Below are positions 42,355-53,883 of a DNA stretch of 64,000 nucleotides, piece by piece. The stretch covers positions 62,001-126,000 of the forward strand of contig NW_026251785.1 of NCBI RefSeq assembly GCF_025024155.1, in the 5' to 3' direction. Source of the DNA: Gamsiella multidivaricata. Lineage: Eukaryota; Mortierellomycota; Mortierellomycetes; Mortierellales; Mortierellaceae. Every line of letters begins with the position of its first letter. Within the stretch, counting starts at the first letter, position 1. The notes under the pieces were generated by a model. The model worked only from the letters and a program-made list of their open reading frames with translations. It did no database searches and had not been told where the DNA came from. A program made the position numbers and the translations under genes.

Positions 42355-44113
42355 CTAATGCCTCTTGGGCCGGCCAGTTCCTACTGATGTAGGTGCGCTT
42401 GTTTTCTGCACTGGAGTCTTCTTTGCGCTGCTAATTCCATTGTTTCGGAGGATAAAGTAATCCAAGAAATCGGCCTTGTCCTGAACATTCAGCCCTAGCT
42501 TTCTGAACCGTGTCATGCGTCCCATCAGATTGATAATCACACCGCCGAGAGGATCCTCTTCCACTGGTTCAATTACGCCCATGGCGGCGCCTGAGGGTGT
42601 GCTAGAAAGACCGTCAATGGCCGAAAAGTGTGCGTTTGAGGGAGACTCTTCAGGTGCGAGACTCTTCACGGAAAGCGTGTTATATAATTGAGCGCACATG
42701 CGGAACAAATGTCCAAGGCGATACGAGTTGTCGAGTCCAACGGTGAAGGTTGGAGCAAATTTGTGGTAGTCGTACTTGAGTGCCAAGACGCCGATGTTGA
42801 TCGACGTCTCGGGCACGGAGCATTTCGTGAAGATCGGCACAAATTTCAAAATCGCCCTGTTGTTCGTTGTTGTGCCCTATTATAGATGTTTTCACCGAAT
42901 GAACACGAGCAAATTCAACATTGTCCGCCTAGTATCATGCGTAAAACACGGAATTCTGTGTCAATTACCTCTGGAAAAACGACGACAGGCCCAGCGCCCT
43001 TTTTATGCATGGCTTTGACGAAGTCCAGGATAGGTAACGTCTCGACGCCCTCTGGCGGCGACGACTCTGGGTAACTTCCTGATAAACGCAATGCCTCCCA
43101 GAACGAGATCTGACGGACAGTCAGTGTCGCGGGATAGATTTGAGTGAAGACGGGGTCATATCTGAAAGGCTTTGTTAAATCCCGATTGTATTAACAGAGA
43201 GACGACATGGCAGTCTAGAATCACTTGTCGATCGGATACAACGTTCATACCTGAAAACCAAATACAGGATGTCGATATACGATGACCAATTGCAGATTAT
43301 CAGATCCCCTGAAGCCGTAGCTTTCCTGTTCAGCGATTGTGCTTTGTTTGTTCCTGCGCTACGTCTTAAATTAAGTGAGCAAATGCTGGGTAAGAGCGGG
43401 GTACCTGACGCTATTACACAACAAAGCTAGACTAGGCTAGGCTCGCCATGTTGTACATACCCTCGCTTTAGGGTAACAACCTCGTGCTTAATCCAAAAGA
43501 AGCCGAGTAGTACCAGGATCATCCGGACAAAGATGGTCGAAATTAGACGGTGATAGAGCTTTTGTACCGGGCCAAAAGGGGACTATTCCATTAAGGTTCA
43601 ATGACCTTTGTTAATTTAGCGTCAGCGAGGCAGGACAATCAATGGGGAAATAGCCATCCCGCTGTAACAGCTATTACCAAGACTAGTCCTAGTGTTTCCA
43701 ATGTCACTAGCACAAGAGCCAGAGCGCAGACGACGACAAATTTTACGGCTCCCGTAATGGGTTTCACAACTATAAGGATAGCTGTTATGACCTTTTCGAT
43801 AGGGGAGTGATCCGCATTTGCTGGCTGAAAAAATAAGAAAAAACGCAGATATGTTTAGATCGGCTTTCCTGGATCGAGCTGAATATCCAGAATGTTCATC
43901 TAGTGTCCATATTTATAAACGGAGCCATAATTACCACTGGTGGCAAAAACGGTTGGATGCCTGTTCCTTGGTCCTAAGTATTCGGAAGGCACGTCAAGAG
44001 CACTGTTGATGTTAGTGTTGATGTTAGCCCAAGTTGCATTCCTGTCCTATTATGCTGATTACTGTCGAGATGCGATGGTGATGACTTGCCCTCCAGCGCG
44101 AAAACTTCTCCAT
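42355..44113 (-). CDS. loa1: Loa1/Vps66-like lysophospholipid acyltransferase
   Basis: The family transfers acyl chains from acyl-CoA to lysophosphatidic acid or similar lipids in the ER or on lipid droplets. Seven minus-strand exons (44113-44090, 43973-43935, 43824-43678, 43582-43461, 43364-43251, 43161-42969, 42876-42355) give 386 residues. The N-terminus MEKFSRWRDQGTGIQPFLPP fits fungal Loa1 proteins, and it requires two tiny exons and a GC-AG first intron. A membrane segment (ITGAVKFVVVCALALVLVTL) precedes motif I. Motif I reads NWSSYID (136-142), where most relatives have N-H-x4-D. Motif III FPEGTTTN starts at 211. The C-terminal part is about 110 residues and ends in a basic tail (GRPKRH). 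Loss of the catalytic His makes activity doubtful; see the finding. Confidence 0.82.
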
Positions 44114-45541
44114 GATGCTGATGAACGGTATACGAGACGAGGTTGTTGGTCAATGAGAAGTGATGAAGCGGTCAAAATTGCGACTATTACGCCGGGTATT
44201 CAATTGTATCGTATCTTTTAAGTCTTTGTGGTTTGCTGTGTTAGGCCAACTCTGTTTATCTGAAGACTGCTATTGGCCATTGATACGGCCAATCAAATGT
44301 GCTTATTGAATATATCTTTCTTAACAGTTGAATGGACGACCGTGGGTTACACAAAAGACGTGAAGTGTTCAATTGACAGGGGTCGTGAATGTCATATAGA
44401 TGCGTCACTGAACATGCCATGAACCTTAAACATCCATTCAACAACAAGAAAGAAATCCAGACCTTCCATGAAGTATGAAGCCCTGCTGTTTCCACTGCTT
44501 CCAAAGAACCACTTTACTAAGAGATCTAAGGGGTGGAAGCAAAGTGCTTGCGCACAACTAAACATTTAGGCAGTTTACGAAACCCAATTTCAATTCACTA
44601 ACTAGAGTAAAATTTACGCTAGAAATTTGCCTAAACGTATTTTTACACGAAAATGAGAATTCAAGGGCGAAGTTGGAGATGGATCCTCAACTACAGCCCG
44701 TGAAGATGAGGATCTATACTCATCTCCAAAACGACCACATTAACTTCTCGCAACCTATCAGCTCCTCTCTACCCATCGTTCCCCCACCATGAGCTTCACA
44801 CAGGCCTCCTCCTCCTCTTCGACCATCCACCAACACCAGCAAGTGCCCCCCCCCCCCCCCCTCAAACATCCGTTGCTGTCGTTGCTCATGTTGTTGTTGC
44901 AGTTACTCTTGATGGGTTTGGACAAGTCATGGTGTCAAACAGCAGCCCATGGAGAACTGGTTTCGCAAAAGACCTTCCCCAGCTACGATTAAAGATGGCT
45001 ATTTCAAGAACTTTGTCTTATGGTTTCGCAAACTGTATATTAACGTCTCTCTTTATTAAGATTTTTGCTTATCGATCCATGTCATGGCACAAGTATGCGA
45101 ACCATGATCGTAGTGTCCTGCACATGGGAATAAAAAATAATGAATGGGGTGCCGACAAGGGTCAGTTGAAAAAAAAAAAAAAAAAAAAAGGCCACTTTGT
45201 GTGTCTTGTTCTTTGTCTCCAACGGTTCAAGACAACTCGTCCACAAATAGCGTGGGTCAAGGCGCGTCGTGAGACCAACATGACAGGGGAAAGATTAATA
45301 CCCAATTCAATCAAATACAATCAAACTCTATGAACTGAGGACACCTATTTTATTGGTTACCAAAGATACACACCCCTGTGTCTGCGTAAAGGGCCGCTTT
45401 GTCCAAACAACTCTTCTTTCTTCAACTCTGTCATCGTTCTCATTCGACCTCATTCCTACTCATCGCCTCCATCACTGCATCTCTCCTACACCTTTCTCTC
45501 TCTGTACTCTTCTCTTTAATTAAATAACTATTGGTCGCGTG
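44114..45541. other. Intergenic with one short secretory-like ORF
   Basis: This interval holds the upstream regions of the Loa1-like and CAS1 genes. At 44789-44992 (+) a 67-codon frame starts at CCACCATGAG and encodes a Ser/Gln/Pro start (with a C16 run at 44846-44861), a Leu-rich hydrophobic stretch and a short tail, like a signal-anchor peptide. In another frame, 44945-45060 reads MENWFRKRPSPATIKDGYFK and NFVLWFRKLYINVSLY before a stop, which looks like a coding scrap. Neither can be assigned. An A19 run is at 45170-45188. Confidence 0.35.
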
Positions 45542-48493
45542 ATGCAGATCTCCGCCGCCTTTCGAAGGAGTCTTCAACCGTTATTCTGGGTTGTGGCGAT
45601 CGCGATCGTTTCCCTCGCTGGATTGCGGGGATTATTTGGTGAGGGACACATCTTAATGAATCTGAAAGATGGCGGTGCAATCATACATCAGCTTCCATTT
45701 CAATTTGCCTCTAACGAGCGCTGAACACCATGGAAATCATTTTAACAGATCCAGCAGACAAGACACGGTGCAGCAGTCTCTTGAACCATGGTTCGTGGCT
45801 GGACAGCGAGCGGACTCATTGGCAGCCAAAGGGATGCATGCTCAGGACTTATGATATCCAGCACATAACAACATGTATGAGTGGATCAAGGGTCGTTGTC
45901 ATTGGCGACTCAGTCGCACGTCAACTCTACTATGCCATCGTCAAGAAAGTCCTTCCTGATGCCAATACCGAGGGCAACAGGCACTCCGACATTTACTTTC
46001 AGGATCCAACCTCAGGAACATCATTCGAATTCTATTGGGACCCGGTACTGAACATGACAAAGACTGCTTCTCTCTTGACTGGATCAAGCAATCGCGTCTT
46101 GGGCAAGGAAGTACAAACGCCAACGATCTTCCTAGTCGGCTCAGGACTGTGGTATCTACGCTATCCAGAGTGGTCAGGAGGCGTCGAGCGGTGGCAGCAA
46201 GTCATGGAGAACTTGGTTCGACAGATGGGCAGCTCGCGTCTGGAGCCATTGGCGCGACATCTGTTCATCTCACCCATTCCAACGGTCAACACTGAAAAGC
46301 TGTCTGAAGAGCGGCTCCATACACTCTTGCCAGTCGATATTGACAACATGAACAACTATCTCAGAGATGCGACCAAGGACACTCCAGTCTCAGTGCCCTT
46401 CAGTTGGAACAAGATGAGGGAGGCAGCCGGCAATCAAACAAACGACGGTCTGCATTACGTTGAGAAGGTTGTGACAGTCGAGGCAGACGTCCTGCTTAAC
46501 TACGTCTGCAACAACAGGGTTCCCAAGATCGCTCCCATGAGCGCCACGTGCTGCTACAGTTACCCCTCTAATCATTGGTATCAGACACTGATGCTGGCCA
46601 TCTTCCTGATCTGGCTCCCAGTAGGATACATTCTCCAAACATGTAACAATCCATTCCCCCGCGAAATGATATCCAGACACGAATGTTGACAGAGAAAATG
46701 TCTGACACAACCCTTTTGCTTACTCTTGTGTCACAGACTACCATGGCCATCCGGTGTCGCGCTTCTTTCCCAGTGTGGGCATTTTGCACTCGTTCGCGGT
46801 GGTAGCTGCGGCTGTGATGTACATGTACTATGCCGATCGCACTAGTCTATTCGCCAAGGGTAGCAAGATGTTTTCCGCGCCGTCATCCATTTACCTTGTC
46901 TTTTTGTGCCTCATGGCCGGCTCCATGACATTAAAGAGATCCGAAAAGGACCAGGCGTTCTTGAACAGGGACCAGACAGACGAGTGGAAAGGCTGGATGC
47001 AGGTCATGATCCTTATCTATCATTATGTCGGTGCCTCTTCGATATCTGCTATCTACAACCCAGTGCGGATGCTGGTTGCCAGTTACCTTTTCATGACTGG
47101 ATTCGGACACTTTGTGTTTTACTACAAAAAGGCCGACTTTGGATTCAACCGCGTTGCCTCGATCCTGGTGCGCTTGAATCTGCTCACCATTTTATTGGCA
47201 TACACCATGAACACGGACTATCTGGCTTATTATTTCGCACCGCTGGTCTCTTTCTTCTACTTGGTCATCTACGGGATGATGTATATCGGTCACTCGCATA
47301 ACCACAACCCCTTGTTCATCCTCAGCAAGATCCTGGTCACATCCATCCTGACCGCAACAGCTATCCATCGGCCTCTAGTCCTGGGCTCGATGTTTAAGCT
47401 CCTGCATTTTGTGTTTGGTGTCACTTGGTCAGCTGCGGAGTGGAGATTCCGACTACAGCTGGATGTATGGATCGTATTCATCGGAGCGCTCTTTGCATAT
47501 GGATTCACTAAGGCCCAGGAGGTGTCCATCACGACTCACCCGCAGTGGAGCGTTATCAGGAAGACCTCGATCATTGCGTCCGCTATCGGACTCCTAGGAT
47601 ACTTCTCATTTGCGGCTTCTATACAGAAGTTCGAGTACAATCACTGGCACCCGTACATTTCCTGGATTCCCATCCTCTCTTTCGTGGTCCTACGCAACAG
47701 CACTGCTCCTCTCCGGAATACAGTTTCGACTTTTTACACGTTTGTCGGCAAGTGCTCGCTAGAAACCTTCATCTGTCAGTTCCACATGTGGCTCGCTGCC
47801 GATACCAAGGGAATCCTGGTCATCTCGCCATGGGTAGAAGGAGTAGGAGCCTGGACTATCAACCTCGCTCTGTCAACGTTCCTGTTCTTCACTATAGCGC
47901 ACGTACTGAGTGGTGCAACAGGAGAGCTCTCGGACTGGCTGATCACAGGACGCGAGCCAAAGCCCAAGGGACGCCCTGCCGTACAGACAGTACCTCTCAC
48001 AGTGGTTACTAATACGAGCGATAAAGAGTACGAAAGCGGAGCCGGTCTTCCCGTTGCCGTAAAACGACAGTCGGTCATGGTATCACCCATTGCAGCCTCG
48101 GCAGGAGCTGTGGGGCCGGCCACGCTCAAGAGTCTTATGGAAGCAAGTCTCGAACTGGGAGAATCCAATGCCATCACAAGTCAGGCTGGAAGGATGGGTC
48201 AAAAAATTGAAGTCCAGCTTCCGAATGACCACTCCAAGGGCACCAAAACAGGGCAGAGCCCAACAAGCGCATTCGGAAAAAGCAGCGATAGCGGCAGCAG
48301 GGATGACAGGACGCAGGACGGGGTCGTCCTCCAGATCGATGCCAGTAGGGTAGGCCGGGTACGGTCTGGCGGCGTTGTCGCTTCAGCAGCGCCACCATCT
48401 GCAGATGCATTCAAGCGTCTCTGGATGCAGCCAGGCTGGAAGGTGGCCATTTTTTTCACGGTCATTTGGGTGCTGAACTACGGATCCACATGA
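45542..48493 (+). CDS. CAS1-domain O-acyltransferase (CASD1/Cas1p-like)
   Basis: Cas1-type proteins are multi-pass Golgi enzymes that O-acetylate glycans, first known from Cryptococcus capsule polysaccharide and animal sialic acids. Three exons (45542-45638, 45749-46642, 46737-48493) give 915 residues. A single N-terminal anchor (WVVAIAIVSLAGLRGLF) leads to a lumenal SGNH/PC-esterase-like domain with the nucleophile motif VVVIGDSVARQ (GDS 85-87) and the partner D-x2-H in NDGLHYVEK (265-268). A ten-or-more-helix acyltransferase region follows (GWMQVMILIYHYVGASSISA, YGMMYIGHSHNHNP, GKCSLETFICQFHMW). The last 170 residues form a disordered Ser/Gly-rich segment ending with a hydrophobic anchor (WKVAIFFTVIWVLNYGST). 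The polysaccharide acceptor is unknown. A (T)27 run lies just 3'. Confidence 0.92.
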
Positions 48494-48553
48494 GACACAC
48501 ATGGAAAGCATAGCAATAAAAATCGCACGCATCATATACCATCATCAATGATC

Positions 48554-48586
<33 letters not shown>

Positions 48587-48740
48587 CTCTCTTTCCTTCG
48601 TCATCTACTCGTTTTTGCCATCCATTCCTGCTCTACCTCTTCTGATCTTCACATATACGATATCTAGATATCTACAAGTGCCCACAGAAGGCCCATTTTT
48701 ATCGACCCAAGCAGCTTACAACTTTTACGCTTTCAACCAA

Positions 48741-50669
48741 ATGAACCCTGAAAACGCGCCTTTGCCTGCCGAGAAGGATCCAGCGCCTCCTCAGGAAAAA
48801 GTCTCTGACAACAGCGAGAACAAGCCCACGGTTGCGGAAGCCTCTGCAACTAGTATCCAACATGCTGAGCTCTCGTCGTCTGCCACTGCCAGTGGGGTCG
48901 AGTATAGGAAGGTGGTCAGCGACGAGCTTTTCGACATAAAGAAGATCCTACAGCAAGTCTTTCAGCGTGTGGAGCGTCTGGGAACCTCTATGAGGGACAC
49001 GGAGGTCGTGGCTTCCGAAGGCACCCTCACGGAGCCTACTAGACGCTCGTCCTTGGATTTGCCGAGTCCAATCAGAGAGCGAAACAATCGCGGAAGCACT
49101 CGCTCAGCCGGCCCTCGTGGAAGACGCTACGCACGGCCGTTTTCATCACGAAAGCCCAACTGGACCCTGAAGGTAAAAAAAAAACCCCTCCATCTTACTT
49201 CCCGCCATCCATATGGAATATAAATATGTTGTCCAGTAACGGCTCAAGCATCATCCATTATTGGGGGGGTTTTTTTCGTGCAAAGGTGCTTGATCCCCAT
49301 GGTCTAGAGCCGGTCGAGTCGCTTGACAAGATCGAAATAAAGGAGTCGACGCTCAAGTGCCTGAAGGAGGACGGGTGAGCTGATTCCTGATCATTTATGA
49401 TTGGACATGGATCCCTTTGCCAAGATCGCATCATTTTCTAACTGCGTGCTCCTTTAACAGCATCACAGAGGCTGGATATATCGAGAAGAACATCCTTGAA
49501 AAGCTCAGTGCTGGTAAAAGCGGGTGAATGTCTCTTTACAAAAATGTGTTTTATTAAGCTTGATCAACTTTGCGCTAGAGACGACGTTTTTCTATGGTTT
49601 GACACGGGACACCCGATTTCCCACATAGGACACGATGCTATCCTTCAAATCAGAGGCGACAAGCTCGAGAAACTCTCCATCTACCCTCTTGTGGACCTGT
49701 TTGAAAAGGCCGCGCCGGAGCTCCAGGTCCTCATCCTGATGAGCCGGCTGGACGCCATGAGCAGCAAGAGCTTCCTGACATCGTTCCAGAAGTACCTTGA
49801 TATCGCCGATCTCAAGGTCGCTATCCATGTGGTCCCACAGGAATTGAGCCTCGATCTCGGTCCGTTGTCAAAACTGACGCCCAACAAGCCGACTGTTTTT
49901 GTCACGACTCCCAAGATGATGCGGCGACTGAGGGCCGAGAACATTATCAAGCCGATGTTTGTCCAGGGAATGGTCGTGTACGAAGCCGAATATGTGTTGC
50001 GCACACCCGCCCATGTCGATATGATTCAATCAGCCTTGAATGATTTCCAAATATGTCAGGTCGTACTCTCTACACATGATGGTACCGAGGACGTCGTTCG
50101 TGCTGCGGAGGCCTTTGATTTCTCAGAGGACGCCATTGTCTTCAGCATGGATCGCATCCACATCGACAATTCGAAGCACTTTTATTACACGGACAATGCC
50201 CTGACAGAGATCGCGTTGAATCACGCAGTCAAAGTAAGCAAGTTGAAAATGGCGGTCGTGATCTGTCACGACCAAACGGAGGCCAACAAGCTGCGAGATG
50301 AGTTTGCTGAACGCACAGACGCAGTATGTTTACACGGACGGATTCAGATCTACTGCTGCTGCTGCTGCTGCGTGTTCATGGGGCGTTTTCAATCCAATAA
50401 CATTTTAAACGTTCCTTGGCGGTTCATCCGCATGGCGTGAAAAAAAAAAAAAAAAATTAGTACACAATTGCCAAGATGGCAGAGTCGACTGAACTGGTTG
50501 GCGGATTGCTGTTCACCTCGCAGGTCATCAGCAGCGTTTTCCATTCACGATTGCACAACACCGTGGGGATGATCATGAACCTCTCGGGTGCATACCCTTT
50601 CCCTGGCAGGTACTTGGAAATGTAAGTCCCGCATGCTCCCCTTTTTGCAGCTGCCGGTGTGCTTGACAC

Positions 50670-50707
<38 letters not shown>

Positions 50708-50882
50708 GTGGTGGTGGAGACGGACTGACACCCGGTTCGATGGATAACTTAGGCTGGCTTCTTACATGGACATTGGAGAACCCTGCCAGGTGATCACGAA
50801 GGTGGTGGAACCTGAGGTTTTGAGGAGCATCGGGAACCTTGGAGTGACTTTCAAGGAGTATTCCGCGGGAACTGCTCAATAA
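48741..50882 (+). CDS. Degenerate DEAD-box (Dbp5-like) pseudo-helicase
   Basis: Six exons (48741-49172, 49286-49374, 49461-49513, 49581-50323, 50461-50621, 50753-50882) give 535 residues. The fold order of a DEAD-box protein is visible, but the catalytic motifs are changed. Walker A (GTGKT) is replaced by IRGDKLEKL (215-223). DEAD is VYEAE (324-328). SAT is STH (355-357). The usual ARGID and HRIGRTGR blocks are replaced by LLFTSQVISSVFHSRL and RYLEMLASYMDIGEPCQVIT. The N-terminal 140 residues are disordered and Arg/Ser-rich near the end (RERNNRGSTRSAGPRGRRYA). ATP hydrolysis is unlikely. All exon phases agree and no stop interrupts it, so the gene looks maintained rather than dead. It may act as an RNP scaffold or a regulator of an active paralogue; that is inference. 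Confidence 0.72.
50350..50370 (+). repeat. (CTG)6 run inside an intron
   Basis: A short CTG run lies in the fourth intron of the pseudo-helicase gene. If the intron were retained it would encode a run of Cys and then a stop. Confidence 0.7.
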
Positions 50883-50932
50883 AAACAACCCCCCGATCGA
50901 GCCCATTGGGGGGAGGGGGGGTCCAAGCACGC

Positions 50933-50964
<32 letters not shown>

Positions 50965-51566
50965 GCCTTACGCACACACTTTTTTTTTCTTCACTTCTTT
51001 GGGTACATCTTTCACTAGCAGCTTGTACCACGCGCGTGTGCGCAGCCAATTCATTTCCCCAGAATCTTTTATGTTCAACCTCCAGTCGTAGCGCTGCTGA
51101 TAGTTTACGCACTGGCCCTCCCATTACTTTGCACCCGATAATAAAATTGCAATGAACAGCACTTAGTCCATCAAATGCAGCAGGGATGGGGGGAGGGACT
51201 CAAGCCTTGGGCGTCAAACGACGATCGCGACGATCCTCTCCACCCCCCCAAGGGCGCAAACAAACGTTAGCAATAATTTAATCCGCAATGCGTAAAATGC
51301 GTGGTCAATATGTGGATAGAGAGTACAGTTTTTCTTTTTATTTTCAATTCAGGTTCAAACAGGATCGAATGAAGAGTCAAAAGAACGAAAAAACCGGACC
51401 GATCATTCTCATGATTGATCAACAGCAGATATAAAGAGATAAGAGACGCTTCGCGACGAGAGACAACTGTCCTTGTTGTCGTCGTCCTTCAGATACCAAG
51501 AAGCACATACACACACACATGGACGTCCCGTTGATTTTTTTCGCAAAAAAAAAATTCACCTCTCCT
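50883..51566. other. Intergenic between convergent genes, with an (AC)n microsatellite
   Basis: This region holds two 3' UTRs. A CA-rich microsatellite lies at 50928-50966. No coding or RNA feature was recognised. Confidence 0.5.
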
Positions 51567-53068
51567 TTAAAAGTGAAGCGAAACCTCGGCCTCAGTGGTG
51601 GTGTAGAGAATCTCGCTCTTGCGGAAGCCGTTGAACTGACTGGCGGCCGTGATGGTGTAGGCTCCCATGTTGTCAAAGTAGAGCCAGTCACCCGACTCCA
51701 TCAGCGGCAGGCTCGACTTGGCCGAGATGCAATCAATGCTGTCGCAGGTCGGGCCCCAGACCGAGGCGTATCCGTGGGGCAGCTCCTTGACCAGGGACTG
51801 CTGGTACGCAAACATTCCCTCCTTGAGCAGAACCTTGGGCTCGCACACCTGGTGGTCAAACATGATGCAGTTGAACGAGCCGTACATACCATCGTTGATG
51901 TAGTACATGTGCGAGGGGTTCTGGCTCTGTTCGTGTGACAAGATCTCGTCCAGATCGCGCTGGATGGTGCGGCGGGCAATGACCTGGGTGGCCAGGGTAA
52001 AGGCCGATCCGACGTAGTAGCGACCAGGCTCGGCAATGACACGCACCTCTGGGCCAAACAACGCGTTGACGGTCGATCCCAAAATGGTGGCAACCTTCTC
52101 GAATGTGATCCCTTCAGTCACATGAGCAGATGGGAAACCGCCACCAACGTCCAAAAAGTTGAATTCGAAACCGTAATCCTTGGCCTGGTCAAAGACACGG
52201 CGGGCACGGATGACGGCCTCTCCGAAAGCATTGGCATCAAAGCAACCGCTTCCGACGTGGAAGCTGATACCGATGACGTCCAAGCCCAGCTCCTGAGCCG
52301 TTGCCAGCAGATGTCCGGTCGTGTCCAGAGGGGCACCGAACTTGAGACCCAGCTTGCACAGAGACTTGGAGTCGTCCGTGAGAATACGGAGGACGAGCTG
52401 GGCCTCTGGATGGAAGCGCTTGATCTTGTGCAACTCCTCGGCATTGTCAAAAGTCATCATGCGGACCCTGTTGTTGTACGCATACTTGACAAACGAGTTC
52501 TGCTTGCAGGGGTTCGCGTAGATGATGCGCGAGGGGTCCACACCCATCTCGAGCACAGACTGGATCTCGTTCTTGGAGGCACAGTCGAAACCGGCTCCAA
52601 GCGAGGCCAAAAGGCGCATGACCATGGGATCGGGGTTGCACTTCATGGCTATTTAGCAAAAAAAATAAAAACAACCAAATCGGTCAGGTACGGTGTGCCA
52701 CTGGAAAAAAAATTATTTTCATGCCACAAATCAGATTCTGGCATTTCCCACGAAGCAACTGAACACGACTTACCAAAGAAAGGCTCAATACGGGGCAGGA
52801 GAGCCTTCCATCGCAGATGCTGGCGGTAGACCTCGCCCAGATCGGCGACATAGAACGCATTGTCGGCCTCGGCATCCTCGCTCTCGGGATCGATGGAGGC
52901 AAGACGAGCATGAAGCATCTGGTCAATGGGGAGGGTGTGGACCTGGGGCAGCTGGGCCTCACGAGCGAGGTTGGCCTTGACACGGGACTTGAGAACCTCG
53001 ACCAAGGTGGGCTGAACCAAGGTGGGGACCACCTCGAACTGGTCCTGCTGGAGAGAAATATCGATCAT
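51567..53068 (-). CDS. spe1: Ornithine decarboxylase
   Basis: This PLP enzyme converts ornithine to putrescine, the first committed step of polyamine synthesis in the cytosol. Two exons (53068-52774 and 52648-51567) give 458 residues, the usual fungal length. The PLP lysine lies in FFAMKCNPDP (K101), formed across the intron. ISFHVGSGC, FLDVGGGFP and EPGRYYVGSAF are cofactor-binding blocks. WGPTCDSID holds the active-site Cys contributed to the partner subunit of the dimer. The C-terminus ends YTTTEAEVSLHF. There is no obvious C-terminal PEST tail like that of the mammalian enzyme. A TATA box about 800 bp upstream implies a very long leader, a setting in which antizyme and polyamine control of translation is common. 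Confidence 0.96.
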
Positions 53069-53875
53069 CGGTTGGTTGGAAGAGAGTGTGATGGAATGGA
53101 GGGAAATTTAAAAAAGAAAATGGAGCAGGGACAGCTGCGGTCGACGGCAGGGTTGATTGAACTTGCAGGGACTGGAAGGGGGGACTCTGTCAAAGGTTGC
53201 CTGGACGGGGCGTTCGTTGAGCAGAGAAAGGGGGTTGACAACAAAGAAAGGACGGCTTGAAAAGACGGAAGTAGTGCTTCCCAATAAGGCGTGTTTGCTT
53301 GAGGTGCTTAAAGGCGGGGTGGATATCTTGCAAGAGGTGTGCCTGAAGACAGTAGAGTAATTCAGACAAGACCTTGGTTCTCGGGAAGCCAGGGAGGCGA
53401 TCGCCGAAAGAGAATGGACCGGATGTTACTGTTGCGTAGCGCCGTGATGTTAATAGCAAACCGAAGGTGAACGGCCTGCCTGGGTGGGAAATGGGTGGAA
53501 GCCCGGGGATCTCTTTTAAGGGAGAAAAGGTTTTTGGGGGGTGTTTTTTAAAGAAAAAACGAAAAGGAAGGAGCAGACAACGGTGTAGTTGTGAACTGTC
53601 TAGCAGAGTTGAAGCGGTGAAAGGGGGAAAACTGACTAGAAAGAGTGACAGTCGAGTGTTGCTTGAGGATCCTTTTTCTGGCGGGGTGAAGGATGCTTGA
53701 ACAGGTGGGGGCTAAAGAAAAGGTGGGTTAGAGAGGCTGTGGGTTGTGCTCTGGGCGTGGTTTGGTGAGTGGTGGACTCGAGAGGGGGGGGTGGATGGAT
53801 GGATGAACAGAAAGAACTGTGAGGGAGAAGGAAAAGGAAGAAAAAAAGCGGAGGAGATGGTGGCAGGGGCCCGCT
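53069..53875 (-). promoter_or_regulatory. Long ornithine decarboxylase leader region
   Basis: About 800 bp separate the TATA box from the start codon, unusually long in this window. Several short ATG-led frames lie in it on the minus strand, including one at 53894-53712 starting near the TATA box and another from 53459 to 53190. They may act as upstream ORFs, or an intron may remove part of the leader. This is inferred from sequence only. Confidence 0.4.
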
Positions 53876-53883
53876 TTTTATAC
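53876..53883 (-). promoter_or_regulatory. TATA box of the ornithine decarboxylase gene
   Basis: TATAAAAA on the minus strand, in a GC-rich setting, is the clearest core promoter element upstream of the gene. Confidence 0.5.
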
